From Methanofollis sp. W23 (GTDB lineage: Archaea; Halobacteriota; Methanomicrobia; Methanomicrobiales; Methanofollaceae): DNA of 64,000 bases. This document shows positions 53,452 to 62,541 of this stretch, in pieces; position 1 is the stretch's first letter, and the number at the start of each line of letters is the position of its first letter. The DNA is taken from contig NZ_JAGGMN010000001.1 of assembly GCF_017875325.1 (NCBI RefSeq), forward strand, positions 1,632,140 to 1,696,139. The letters run 5' to 3'. Under the pieces are notes generated by a model that saw nothing but the letters and a program-made list of their open reading frames with translations, had not been told where the DNA came from and ran no database searches. Made by a program: the position numbers and the translations under genes.

Positions 53452-53516
53452 GAGGGCCCGGTTGTGTAGAACATCACCTTCGTCTCGCGCAGGAGGGGAT
53501 ACGATCTTCATGACAG

Positions 53517-53785
53517 ATGCTGTAGAATTACTCATGAAGCGAAGGCACGCTTCACGCATACGGGAGGAAAATATCTCGTCGCTTGCTCACTCTTTTTCAA
53601 GACTGAAAATCCGCTGGGGGTCTTGTTTCATCGCCGCCCCCACCTCTCCTCGTCGTGGGGGTCCGGGGGGTGCAACCCCCCGGCGCGAGAGATGACAGGA
53701 AAGATTCTGCAATGAGGGGCGGCACATCGGATCGGCACCCCGGAAGCGCGTTCTCCGGACCCCGGGCATGACGATAGGGACGGAA
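53517..53785 (+). repeat. Subtype-B element, right end unclear
   Basis: Left end GCTGTAGAATTACTCATGAAGCG with the B hairpin (second arm CGCTTCACGCATACGGG). Then GCCGCCCCCACCTCTCCTCG and the hairpin GGTCCGGGGGGTGCAACCCC, then GAGGGGCGGCACATCGGATC, as in the copy at 7546. Confidence 0.65.
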
Positions 53786-53858
53786 GGCAGAGAGCCTGAA
53801 CGTTCTGAGGACGGTTCTTTTCTCCGTATATCAAGGTATGAGGGATATCTCTGTTTTC

Positions 53859-54089
53859 GGCCCTGTAGAAATCCTCTGGATGGATCTCTCTGCCGGGAGG
53901 TTTCACCCCCCGGACCCCCCGCCACACGAAAAGGTCGAGGACGGCAGCACTCTCTTTATGGTCATCGATTCTGCCTGCCCGGCCCTATCTTCATCCCGGG
54001 GGCCCGGGGGCAGAGCCCCCGGCGAGAAGATGGGGGAAGACGGTTGAATCGCGCTCGCACCCAGAAAAAGTAAGGGTTTCTACAGAGCC
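53859..54089 (+). mobile_element. MITE-like element, subtype A, with perfect target duplication
   Basis: 231 bp, GGCCCTGTAGAAA to TTTCTACAGAGCC, with the hairpin GGGGGCAGAGCCCCCGG near 54007-54023 and GAATCGCGCTCGCA near the right end. Flanked by the perfect 8-bp repeat CTGTTTTC at 53851-53858 and 54090-54097. It is about the same length as the copy at 16553. Confidence 0.85.
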
Positions 54090-54097
54090 CTGTTTTC

Positions 54098-54699
54098 GAG
54101 TTCTCATCGAAGTTATCCCAAAACTTCTCTGGCCTTGATCGGTGAGTGAAAGACGTTTCTGAAGCAGGGTGTCGTTCAAGAGATTGTTGCCGCCCCACCC
54201 CTACCTTCGTCGTGGAGGGTCCGGAGGGTTTCCCCTCAGCAGGAGAGAGCGAGGAAACATTCTTTATTCTTTCTGTGGGCGGCATGGCTGATCGATCTGC
54301 CTTTCTCTGTCATTCGCACAGGGGCCACCCCCCCCCTGGACCTCTGGGATTGAAGTGGAGGAGGCAGAGGAATGGCTGGAAAATGTCTCGATCCTGATGA
54401 TTGATCGAGCCTGGGATACTTTTGGGATATGCTCATCCATAACTCCAGAATTGAACGTCTGGATCATTTTCATGGTAAATCCTTGAGATGATGCTCTGTG
54501 CAGGGAGGTGCCGCCTCCACAACCCGCTGTCACACGATAAAAGGTTGAGGACTGCAAGCGCCCTCGTCATGGTCGTCTATTCTGCTTTCCCAATTCTATC
54601 GTCATCCTGGGGTCCGGGAGCAGAGCCCCAGGCAAGAAGTTGAAGGAAGGCGGGAGAGTCGCGCTCACACCAGGAATTAGTGAGGGTCTATACTGAACC
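54098..54699. repeat. Degenerate repeats: subtype C, module D and a subtype-A copy
   Basis: No gene seen. 54108-54135 carries the subtype-C motif (GTTATCCCAAAACTTCTCTGG) and 54415-54440 its reverse (TTTTGGGATATGCTC). GGATCATTTTCATGGTAAA at 54461-54479 is the end of module D and leads into a damaged subtype-A half running to about 54699 (GGGTCTATACTGAACC). Confidence 0.55.
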
Positions 54700-54804
54700 T
54701 TATGAAGAACGTTCTCTGTTCAGCCACTATTCACCGGTTCTCATCACAGATGAGTGGAGTGCGTAGAGTTCGCAACCCTCGCCAGGCCCTTCATGTAGTG
54801 TTTC

Positions 54805-55305
54805 TCATTTCATTTCCGCGTTCACCGCAGCAACGAGTGCCGCAGGGTCACAGGTCCCAAGAAGGACCATCTCCCCGTCCCTGCGGTACACCCGCACCCC
54901 ACGGTTCCCGCCGGTGGAGTAGCCCCTCTGTCTCAGACCGCCCCACCTGATCCCCCACCCCCCGAACTCTGCAAAGGGACGGTAGGTGCAGGCCTCCAGG
55001 CGAGTGATCTCCTCCCAGGGGATCGCCCTGAACCTGAGGTGAAAAGGGAAGAACCGATAATAGATCCCGTCGTCCCGCACCTCAAGGGTGAGGTTCGTGA
55101 CGACGAAGAAAAGGGGGAAGAGTATCCCGAAAATGAGGGCGACGACCGCGATCCCTTCATCAGACGCCGGATTATTCCCAAAAGGGATACCCAGCACAAG
55201 CTGTTGCACTGCGCCCCACCAGATCAATCCCGCGATGAAGATCAGGAGCCCCCAGAGCCAGGGGGAGGTGAAGTGCTGCACCTCCCTGTACCTCACCTCA
55301 GTCAC
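54805..55305 (-). CDS. Small membrane protein with PH-like domain
   Basis: 166 aa. Two transmembrane helices (about 14-35 and 51-72) followed by a compact beta domain (LEVRDDGIYYRFFPFHLRFRAIPWEEI, GGWGIRWG, GNRGVRVYRRDGEMVLLGTCDPAALVAAV). The arrangement and the RGVRV-x-G-x-x-LLIG pattern match bacterial-PH-like membrane proteins (DUF6141-like, from memory). GTG 55305 overlaps the end of the VOC gene by 8 nt, so the two are co-translated. Function unknown. Confidence 0.7.
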   Translation of the reverse strand: MTEVRYREVQHFTSPWLWGLLIFIAGLIWWGAVQQLVLGIPFGNNPASDEGIAVVALIFGILFPLFFVVTNLTLEVRDDGIYYRFFPFHLRFRAIPWEEITRLEACTYRPFAEFGGWGIRWGGLRQRGYSTGGNRGVRVYRRDGEMVLLGTCDPAALVAAVNAEMK

Positions 55306-55783
55306 AACACTCTCCCCGGAGGAACGCCTCGACCACCGGCATGGGAAGGAGGGTCCGCTCTGCGATCTCGTCTGCAGAGAGTCCCTCATCGGAAAGACGG
55401 AGGACCACCGCGTCCATCGGTTCGGCCACCTCGACCAGGTGACCGTCAGGATCATAGAACCGCACCGCCAGTTGCGCCCAGGGCTGTGCGGTGAGAGGAT
55501 GGAGGAACCTGGCCCCGGCCTCCTCTGCCCGCCGGGCCACCTCCCTCACCGCAGTCGTCTCAAAGTAGATCTCCACCCTGGGTGCCCCCTCGTCTCCCGG
55601 CATCTTCCCCTCGAAGAGGAAGTCGTTCACATACCCCCGTTCCCAGAGAGCGAACCCCCCGACAAATCCGACATTCACCCCAAGGTCCAGGCCCACCTCC
55701 TGTCCCAGGACATTGACATAGAATTCTTTCGCACGCTCCATATCCCTGACAAAGAGGACCGGGCCTCTGAACGCAATCTCCAT
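55298..55783 (-). CDS. VOC (glyoxalase/bleomycin-resistance) family protein
   Basis: 161 aa. The first 120 residues are a VOC fold: FRGPVLFVRDMERAKEFYVNVLGQEVGLDLGVNVGF and a second half with FYDPDGHLVEVAEP, including the conserved Glu. The last 40 residues (LRLSDEGLSADEIAERTLLPMPVVEAFL) look like a small helix-turn-helix appended to it. Substrate unknown. It is the first gene of a two-gene unit with the PH-like membrane protein. Confidence 0.85.
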   Translation of the reverse strand: MEIAFRGPVLFVRDMERAKEFYVNVLGQEVGLDLGVNVGFVGGFALWERGYVNDFLFEGKMPGDEGAPRVEIYFETTAVREVARRAEEAGARFLHPLTAQPWAQLAVRFYDPDGHLVEVAEPMDAVVLRLSDEGLSADEIAERTLLPMPVVEAFLRGECCD

Positions 55784-55898
55784 GATCTCCCCTCTTCATC
55801 TACCGTCATAAATCGATTGGTGCTGGCAGACCGGGGGCGCGGAAATCCTCCCCTGCCCTACCAAATGTACAGAATATCTGGAATAACAGCCAGATTAT

Positions 55899-56683
55899 GG
55901 CGGTATAGACACCCCTCACCTCTTCCTGGTGCACGCGTGCCTCGGCCGCCGTGCTCAATGCTCGCGCCGGGGGCGTTGCCCCCGAACCCCCGGGAAGAGG
56001 ATAGGAGCAGTAAGGCAGAACTAATGGCCATGATGAGGGGGTTGCCGTCTCCCACCTATCTTCGCAGGAGGGATTCTGAGGGAGGCATGCACCCTGTCGA
56101 AGACAACCATCAAGAGGATTTACCATGAAAATGATCCTGAAAATAATCTCTCCGGGTTTTTATGAGAATTTGAACCATCCTGATCTCGTTGAAGAGGATA
56201 TACAGATGAGAGGGCTCTATAGAAACCCTCTTGATGGTCCTCTTCGACGGGGGGCTGGCCGCCCCCCGAACCCCCCGCGTCATGATAGGTCGTGGACTGC
56301 AATCCCCTCTTCATGGTCATTTTTTATGCCTTCCCGGCTCCATCGTTGTCCCGGGGGTCCGGGGGCAGAGCCCCCGGCGTGATTGTGTGGGAAGGCGATT
56401 GAGTTACCCTTGCACCGAGAGAAAGTGAGGGCTTCTACAAAGCCGATGAGAGAAAAACCTTCAGCATGATCGGCGTTCTGCATTCCCACCTCACCGCGCC
56501 GGGGGTGCACGCACCCCGTGACCCCCCGAGAGAGGAGAGGTGGAAGCGGCAGGTGAGTGGTGGTCCCTCCGTGGTATCCCGCGCGAAAGGGGGAGCACGG
56601 ATCCACACACCCTGGAGATCTGTGATGAAAAATTTCCATCGCGTATGCCTGAACCAGGGGTTCATGCCCGATTCTACAGGACC
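55899..56683 (-). mobile_element. Composite MITE-like element, reversed, interrupted by another copy
   Basis: Read on the minus strand: B left end (GGTCCTGTAGAATCGGGCATGAACC, in parts), B core with GGTGTGTGGATCC, module D ending GGATCATTTTCATGGTAAA (56121-56139), then a subtype-A half ending at 55899. It matches the order of the intact copy at 21922. The stretch 56213-56452 is a later insertion. Outer flanks CAGATTAT and CAGACAAT agree at 6 of 8. Confidence 0.75.
56213..56444 (+). mobile_element. MITE-like element, subtype A, inserted inside another element
   Basis: 232 bp, GGCTCTATAGAAACCC to GCTTCTACAAAGCC, hairpin CCGGGGGCAGAGCCCCCGG near 56357. Flanked by the perfect 8-bp direct repeat GATGAGAG at 56205-56212 and 56445-56452. 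Removing it with one repeat copy restores the surrounding composite element. Confidence 0.87.
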
Positions 56684-56865
56684 CAGACAATATTGATTTC
56701 ACAATTCTGGGGCGGGTACGAGCGGGCCCACACCCCGGACAAAACCATAATAAGTCATCCTCCTGATCCAGGTGTGGGGGGAGTTCCACGGACCACCGCA
56801 TACCGCCGCTCATCCTGCTTGCCGTCCTCTGCCTGGTCTCCCAGGGGGCCGCCGACGAACCGACG

Positions 56866-58014
56866 GTGATCGTCTCGAATGCCACGCTCACCCCGCAGGT
56901 GCTGATGCCTGGGGACGAGGGGACGATCACCGTCACCCTGACCAACACCGCAAAGGAGGCGGTCAGGACCAGTTCGGATACCTCGACCGAACCTGGTACC
57001 GGGACCAGGACCGAGACGACGAGCACGGCCATCAACGCCTATGTCGAGAGTGTCAGCCTCAAGGGTAAGGGGCTCCAGGTGCTGAACGGGGCCTACGGCC
57101 AGGTCGGCGAGGTCGGCCCAGGCCAGTCGGTCACCCTCACCTTCCTGGTCAGGGCCCCGGCCGAGGAGGGGATCTACTTTCCCGAGGTCTGGGTGCGAGT
57201 TCAGGGGGCGCGGAGCGTGAAGTTCCCGGTCCCGGTCAATGTGAACTCGGCCTATGCCGTCATCAAGAGACCGGCGATCACGGTGGCACGGACCGTCCCC
57301 GACCAGGTGATCCCCGGCGAGTCCTTCTCCCTCGGGCTCGTCCTCACGAACGTCGGCGGGGCGAGGGCCCGCGACCTCTCGGTCCAGGTCTCGACAAACG
57401 ACTCCCTCGTCTCCCTCACCCCTGAACACTACTACTTCGAGTCGCTCGAACCAGGCGAGGAGGTCGGGCTCAACCTCACCTTCTCGACCGACCGAAAGAC
57501 CCCGACCGGCGTCCAGCAGGTCCCGCTCGCCCTCGCCTACCGCGCCCCGGACACCACCAGGACGAACATGACCGAGACCGTCGGGGTGCAGGTGAAGGGC
57601 CAGGCCCAGATGGGGATCGCCTCCCTCTCCACCGACCCGCCGCGCCTTGCCTCTGGCAACCCCTTCACCCTCATCATCAGGATCGAGAACACTGGCACCG
57701 ACGACGCCAACTCGGTGCGGGCGACGATCGACCTCCCGTTCGAGGGGAACAAAGAAGCCTTTGTCGGGACGATCGAGCCCGACAACGACGCACCTGCGGT
57801 TTTCCTCCTCAGGGCCGGTGAGGCCGGCGACCGGCCCTACCGGTTGACCGTCACCTACCAGGACGACTGGGGCGAGCATGTCGTCGAAGAGAACCTCGCT
57901 CTCACTGTCGAGGCCACCGACCGCTCAGGGCTTCTCATCGCCCTCGCCGTCCTCGTTGTGGCGGCGGCCGCGGTCGTCCTCTGGATGAGGCGGCGGAAAA
58001 ACGAGGAGGAGTGA
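56866..58014 (+). CDS. COG1361-type S-layer/NPCBM-like secreted protein
   Basis: At least 382 aa. Three Ig-like beta domains of the COG1361 type (GDEGTITVTLTNTAKEAV; PGESFSLGLVLTNVGGARA; SGNPFTLIIRIENTGTDDA) precede a C-terminal membrane helix (about 352-372) and an RRRKNEEE cytoplasmic tail. The frame continues upstream to 56767 and encodes a good signal sequence (PPLILLAVLCLVSQGAADE), but no ATG, GTG or TTG begins it; GTG 56866 is the first standard start and would omit the signal. The gene is adjacent to an FtsX permease and ATPase, a common export/adhesion grouping. Confidence 0.75.
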   Translation: MIVSNATLTPQVLMPGDEGTITVTLTNTAKEAVRTSSDTSTEPGTGTRTETTSTAINAYVESVSLKGKGLQVLNGAYGQVGEVGPGQSVTLTFLVRAPAEEGIYFPEVWVRVQGARSVKFPVPVNVNSAYAVIKRPAITVARTVPDQVIPGESFSLGLVLTNVGGARARDLSVQVSTNDSLVSLTPEHYYFESLEPGEEVGLNLTFSTDRKTPTGVQQVPLALAYRAPDTTRTNMTETVGVQVKGQAQMGIASLSTDPPRLASGNPFTLIIRIENTGTDDANSVRATIDLPFEGNKEAFVGTIEPDNDAPAVFLLRAGEAGDRPYRLTVTYQDDWGEHVVEENLALTVEATDRSGLLIALAVLVVAAAAVVLWMRRRKNEEE

Positions 58015-58019
58015 AGGGG

Positions 58020-59216
58020 ATGAGTCTCTCGGTCTCGCTCTTCCTGGCGGCACGGGCGGTGCAGCGCGGGAACAGGTGGACCTTCCTCCTGACCGTGGCG
58101 ATCATTGCCCTCGTCTTTGTGAACCTGGTCTTCCTCCCCTCCATCATCCTTGGGGTCATCGATATCTTCGACCGCCAGTCGGTCGACTACACCTATGGCG
58201 ACCTGGTCATCGAGCCACGGGACGACGACCTCTATATCGACGAGGTCTCACGCCTCACGCACCGGGTCGACCGGGTGCCGGGCGTCGCCGGCACCTCGCC
58301 GCGGGTCCAGGTCGGGGCGACCATCGAGTACAGGGGCACGTCGCTTGCCACTTCAGTCGTCGGGTTCCAGCCGAGCGAGGAACGGGAGGTGACGCAGATC
58401 GCCTCCAGGGTCGTGGACGGCGAGTTCCTCTCCGACGGCGACAGGGGCCAGGTCCTCCTCGGCACCCTTCTTGCGGGCAACGAGGACGAGACCAAGGACA
58501 AGGTCGACTCGCTGGGCGGGGTGCAGGTCGGCGACACGGTCACGGTCACCTTCGGGAACGGGGTGGCCAGGGACCTACGGGTGAAGGGGATCATCGAGAC
58601 CCAGGCGGTCGGGGTGGACGCCCAGGCCTATGTGACGACGCAGGAGATCGAGGAGGTCTACGGCATCTCGGACCAGGCCTCTCAGGTGCTGGTCAGGCTG
58701 GTCGAGCCCGGCACCGAGGCCGAGATGAAGGTCGCCCTCCTGAGTTACGGCGTCCAGGAGGAGGTCAAGACCTTCAGGGAGAAGGCGCAGGGGTTTGTGA
58801 AGGACGCCATCGGGAGCTTCGACATCATCAATGCCATCTCGACCCTGGTCTCCCTGATCATCGCCATCGTCGTCATCTTCATCATCATCTTCATCAACAC
58901 CGTCAACAAGCGCAAGCAGATCGGGATCCTCAAGGCGATCGGGATCGAACGCCAGGTGATCGTCAACTCGTACGTCGCCCAGGTCGCCTTCATCGCCCTC
59001 CTGGGGACGGCGGTCGGGCTCGCCTTCACCGCCGCCCTCTTCCTGTACCTCACCGCCAACCCCCTGGTCTTCCCTGGCGGCGAGGTGCGGCCGGTGGTCG
59101 GGGCCTGGATCATCGCCCGGAGTATCCTCGGGCTCTTCGCCGTCTCGCTCGTCGCCGGATACGTCCCGGCATGGCTGACCACCAGGGAGGAGATCCTGGA
59201 TGCGATCAGGGGGTAG
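58020..59216 (+). CDS. ABC transporter permease, FtsX/MacB type
   Basis: 398 aa. One membrane helix near the N-terminus (about 20-45), a large extracytoplasmic domain (45-255: MacB-PCD-like, VDRVPGVAGTSPRVQVGATIEYRG), then three helices at the C-terminus in the FtsX domain (KRKQIGILKAIGIERQVI is the coupling region). Such permeases do mechanotransmission or lipoprotein-type export rather than import. ATG 58020 has GGAGGAG 9 nt upstream; GTG 58011 also fits. It is followed by its ATPase after 3 nt. Confidence 0.88.
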   Translation: MSLSVSLFLAARAVQRGNRWTFLLTVAIIALVFVNLVFLPSIILGVIDIFDRQSVDYTYGDLVIEPRDDDLYIDEVSRLTHRVDRVPGVAGTSPRVQVGATIEYRGTSLATSVVGFQPSEEREVTQIASRVVDGEFLSDGDRGQVLLGTLLAGNEDETKDKVDSLGGVQVGDTVTVTFGNGVARDLRVKGIIETQAVGVDAQAYVTTQEIEEVYGISDQASQVLVRLVEPGTEAEMKVALLSYGVQEEVKTFREKAQGFVKDAIGSFDIINAISTLVSLIIAIVVIFIIIFINTVNKRKQIGILKAIGIERQVIVNSYVAQVAFIALLGTAVGLAFTAALFLYLTANPLVFPGGEVRPVVGAWIIARSILGLFAVSLVAGYVPAWLTTREEILDAIRG

Positions 59217-59219
59217 GAG

Positions 59220-59924
59220 ATGATCGTCGTCACCGATCTTGCCAGGACCTATATGATGGGAGCGGTCGCGGTCCGTGCGCTGCGCGGGGTCAGTTTCACC
59301 ATAGGGAGCGGGGAGTTCGTCGGGATCATGGGGCCGTCGGGCTCTGGCAAGTCGACCCTCCTCCATGCCCTCGGGCTCCTCGACCGCCCGACGGCGGGCA
59401 CGATCGCGATCGACGGGACCGATGTCCTCGCCCTCTCTGAGAAGCAGAAGACGAGGTTTCGGCTGCATCGTCTGGGCTACGTCTTCCAGGACTATGCCCT
59501 CATGCCCGAACTGACTGTGGAGGAGAATGTCTTTCTGCCGGCCCTGGTGGGGGGGATGCACAAGGAGGAGGCGATCAGGATAAGCGGAGAGATCCTGGCC
59601 GAAGTGGGGTTATGGGAACGGCGGGGCCACCTCCAGAGCGAACTCTCCGGCGGCGAGCAGCAGCGGGTGGCCATCGCCCGCGCCCTGGTGAACAACCCGT
59701 CCATCCTCTTTGCCGATGAACCGTGTGCCAACCTCGACACCGTCACCTCGAAGACGATCCTCGATCTCTTCGAGCGCCTCAACGAGGAACGGGGCCAGAC
59801 GATCGTGATGGTCACCCACGAGGACTGGCATATCGACTATTTCTGCCGGGTGATCTACCTGAAGGACGGGTTGATCGAGCGGACCGATGAGTGCGTGCCG
59901 AGGAGAATGCGGAAGGAGCGGTGA
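59220..59924 (+). CDS. ABC transporter ATPase, LolD/MacB family
   Basis: 234 aa. Walker A GPSGSGKST (39-47), Q-loop VFQDYALMPELTVEENV, signature LSGGEQQR, Walker B ILFADEPCANLD and the H-loop VTHE. Length and sequence are those of the ATPases that pair with FtsX/MacB permeases; the permease gene ends 3 nt upstream. With the COG1361 protein they form a three-gene surface/export unit. Confidence 0.92.
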   Translation: MIVVTDLARTYMMGAVAVRALRGVSFTIGSGEFVGIMGPSGSGKSTLLHALGLLDRPTAGTIAIDGTDVLALSEKQKTRFRLHRLGYVFQDYALMPELTVEENVFLPALVGGMHKEEAIRISGEILAEVGLWERRGHLQSELSGGEQQRVAIARALVNNPSILFADEPCANLDTVTSKTILDLFERLNEERGQTIVMVTHEDWHIDYFCRVIYLKDGLIERTDECVPRRMRKER

Positions 59925-59944
59925 GGAGGAACGCCGGTCCTTCA

Positions 59945-60162
59945 GTCACACGATATGAGTGAAAAGACCACGATGTCCTGTTCAAGATCTTCACCTCCAG
60001 ATCCCCGGGATGAAGAGGGGACCGGGAAGGCAGAACCAATGGACATGAAGAGGGAGGGGGCGACGAATTGAACACGATCTCCACCGATTTTCCTGTCTTC
60101 ATAGGGGAGATCAGGCGGCAAAAAAATTCTCATCCCATATGTCCGAGCCACGGGGTTCATGC
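59945..60162. repeat. Degenerate element remnants after the ABC ATPase
   Basis: A CCCCGGGATGAAGAGGGG segment (from 60004), GGGAAGGCAGAAC and ATTGAACACGATCTCCACCG repeat the order seen near 7270-7520. TTCTCATCCCATATGTCC and GGTTCATGCCGAATT (to 60162) are a reversed subtype-B end. Confidence 0.55.
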
Positions 60163-60440
60163 CGAATTACCATGAAAATGATCCAGAAGATCCTCTCTTC
60201 AGGTTTGCATGAGAGTGTGAACTCGCCATATCCCGTTGAAGCCGATACGCAGAGGATAGAAAATCCCTCTGATGGATCTGCCGCTCCCAATCCTCGAGAT
60301 TTCCCTGCTGTCTCGCGCCGGGGGAAAACCCCCGGACCCCCCACGACGAAGAGAGCCGAGGGGCGGCACGATGCTCGACTTCGATTCGCTCCTCGTTTGT
60401 AAGGATGGGGGTCAAGAACTCATGCCGAATTCTACAGAGC
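60163..60440 (-). mobile_element. MITE-like element, subtypes B + D, reversed
   Basis: Opens with the reversed module D (TTACCATGAAAATGATCC), followed by GCATGAGAGTGTGAAC, GTTGAAGCCGATACGCAG, a hairpin GGGGGAAAACCCCC and CCCCACGACGAAGAGAG, and ends CATGCCGAATTCTACAGAGC. Colinear with the copy at 7546-7863 in the opposite orientation. Confidence 0.7.
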
Positions 60441-60509
60441 AGAATTATATGAACCCATGATCGGCCTTTCTTCGGTCGATCTCTCCGATTTCAGGACCAT
60501 ACAACCCCT

Positions 60510-60875
60510 TCACACCGCCCTGATCGTCAGCACAAATTCTTTTTCCGCATCTGTCACCGGGTCCCATGCCCCGACCAGGGAGGCCCTGAAAGTGAAGGTC
60601 CCGGTGGAGAGGGGTTCGACCGTCCACTCCTGCGTCCCAGGGAGGGTCTCGTCATCGGTGATGACCAGGCCGTCGCTGAGGTCGGTCTGCCACTGACTTC
60701 CGGTGATGGTGTCGTACGGGAGGGTGATGACCACCTGCCCGCCAGAGGCGACGGTGACTGTGTTCCCGTTCTCCTCCTCCCCGACCCTGACCAGGTCAGG
60801 GGCGCCGGTGCACCCGGCAGCAGCGAGGGTGAGGACGAGGACCAGGAGCATGATGGGCGTGACCAGAGATTTCAT
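60510..60875 (-). CDS. Chagasin-type (I42) protease inhibitor lipoprotein
   Basis: 121 aa. Lipoprotein signal with lipobox AAAGC (Cys22), then a small beta domain with the three inhibitor loops of family I42: DTITGSQW (normally NPTTGY), the middle loop in DETLPGTQEW, and GAWDPV (normally RPW). The protein would inhibit papain-type cysteine proteases at the cell surface. The loop residues differ somewhat from consensus, so inhibitory strength is uncertain. It stands alone between repeats and the aminotransferase. Confidence 0.82.
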   Translation of the reverse strand: MKSLVTPIMLLVLVLTLAAAGCTGAPDLVRVGEEENGNTVTVASGGQVVITLPYDTITGSQWQTDLSDGLVITDDETLPGTQEWTVEPLSTGTFTFRASLVGAWDPVTDAEKEFVLTIRAV

Positions 60876-61136
60876 TGACCGGCATCGATCTCGGGAAGTG
60901 ATAAATGTTGGGCTTCGTGGAGACCCCCAGGGCAGGACTTTCCGGTGGGGGGCGTGCCGTCCCCGACTCTCTCCTGACCAGGGGACCGGGAGGCGGTCAC
61001 CTCACGGCGGCGGGATATATTTTTGGCCTCTCTCCTCGAATCTGTGAGATACGTTCTCTCACAGCGTCCGGCACGGGGGGGCCTCAAGGTCCGGGGTGCC
61101 TGTGAGACCAGAGATCTGAGTGAGGTAAGAGTCGTG

Positions 61137-62315
61137 GTGAGTTATCGTTTTGCAGACCGGATGTACAAAGCCCCAGAATCATTTATCGAAGAACTCTTCC
61201 GTGTCTCGGGAGAACCCGGCGTCATCTCCTTTGCCGGCGGCCTCCCTGACGGTTCTTTCATCGACGTGGCCGGGATCGCCCGTGCGACCCGCGAGGTGAT
61301 GGAGGAGGAGGGGCAGTGCGCTCTCCAGTATTCGACGACCGACGGCTACCTGCCGCTCCGCGAGTTCATCGCAGAACGCTACCGGAAACGTCTCGGCATC
61401 CCGGCCACTGCCTCGGAGATCCAGATCGTCAACGGTTCCCAGCAGTGCCTCGACCTGGTGGCCAAGATCTTCCTCGACCCCGGCGATGTCGTGGGGGTCG
61501 AGCGCCCCGGCTACCTTGGGGCCATCGAGGCTTTCTCGATGTACGAGCCTGAGTTCTGTGCCGTCCCCCTCCAGGAGGACGGCCCCGACCTGGAGGCCTT
61601 CGAGAGGATGGTCGCCGAGAAGGCCCCCAAGTTCTTCTACGGGATCCCCAATTCCCAGAACCCCTCGGGCCTCACCTACTCACAGGAGACGCGGCAGGCC
61701 ATCGCCGGGATCCTCGAAGATTCCGGGACCGTCTTTTACGAGGACGACGCCTTCGGAGAACTCTTCTTCGACGGTCAGCCGCGCCTGCCGGTGAAGAAGT
61801 ACCTCCCTGACGGGGCGCTCATCTCAGGGTCCTTCTCCAAGATCGTCTCGCCAGGGATGCGGATCGGATGGATCTATGCCCCCGCCCCCCTCCTGGAACA
61901 GTTCAATGTCGCCAAACAGGCGGCCGACCTCCACTCCAACTTCCTCTGCCAGATGATCCTCCACCGCTACCTCTCCCAGACCGACCTCGACGCCCATGTC
62001 AGGAAGGTCTCGGCGATCTATGGCGAGCGCTGCCGGTTGATGTGCGACCTCCTCGACGACCGCTTCCCTGCGGGCGTCACCCACACCACTCCCCGGGGTG
62101 GGATGTTCATGCTGGTCACGCTGCCCGAGGGGGTTTCCTCGATGGACGTCTTCTATGCCGGGGTGAAGGAAGGGGTTGCCGTCCTGCCTGGTGTCCCCTT
62201 CTATGCAAACGGCGGCGGGGAGAACACCATCCGTCTCAACTTCTCCAATGCCGATGACGCAAGCATCAAAGAGGGAATGGAACGGCTTTCCCGCGTCATC
62301 ACCTCCTTTGTCTGA
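61137..62315 (+). CDS. PLP-dependent aminotransferase, class I/II (LysN/KAT-like)
   Basis: 392 aa, fold type I. ISFAGGLPDGSFID near the N-terminus and QYSTTDGYLPLRE are typical of the alpha-aminoadipate/kynurenine/multi-substrate aminotransferase group. NPSG (176-179), YEDDAF (201-206, Asp for the pyridine nitrogen), and the PLP lysine Lys235 in SGSFSKIVSPGMRIGWI are present; the C-terminal Arg lies in NTIRLNFS. Probably transfers amino groups from branched-chain or aromatic amino acids; exact substrate unknown. GTG 61137 is chosen, with GAGGT 10 nt upstream. Confidence 0.88.
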   Translation: MSYRFADRMYKAPESFIEELFRVSGEPGVISFAGGLPDGSFIDVAGIARATREVMEEEGQCALQYSTTDGYLPLREFIAERYRKRLGIPATASEIQIVNGSQQCLDLVAKIFLDPGDVVGVERPGYLGAIEAFSMYEPEFCAVPLQEDGPDLEAFERMVAEKAPKFFYGIPNSQNPSGLTYSQETRQAIAGILEDSGTVFYEDDAFGELFFDGQPRLPVKKYLPDGALISGSFSKIVSPGMRIGWIYAPAPLLEQFNVAKQAADLHSNFLCQMILHRYLSQTDLDAHVRKVSAIYGERCRLMCDLLDDRFPAGVTHTTPRGGMFMLVTLPEGVSSMDVFYAGVKEGVAVLPGVPFYANGGGENTIRLNFSNADDASIKEGMERLSRVITSFV

Positions 62316-62321
62316 GAGAGT

Positions 62322-62541
62322 GGCCGTGTAAAAATTCTCACCTCTTCCAGGCACAGGCGTGAACCAACCGCCTTCCCACATCGAAGGCGCCGGGGGGAGA
62401 CCCCCCGGGCCCCTGCATGAAGAGAGGGCGTGGACGGCACAGTTTTCTTCAGATTCATCGGTCCTGCCGTCCTGGTCGGAGGGGGATGTAGGCGGGCGAG
62501 TCTCGCCCTTCCCTGGAATGAGCAAGGGGATCTACAGGGCT
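62322..62541 (-). mobile_element. MITE-like element, subtype A, reversed
   Basis: Left end GGCCGTGTAAAAATTCTCACC, then CGCCGGGGGGAGACCCCCCGG hairpin in two parts near 62388-62408 and the right end GGATCTACAGGGC. Ends are clearly inverted but imperfect; no target duplication is seen. Confidence 0.6.

Noticed and set aside
53120-53695. 191-codon frame downstream of the DUF475 region as an intact gene
   Set aside because: Only its first 30 residues and a short later piece match the family; the rest is out of frame and runs into a repeat element.
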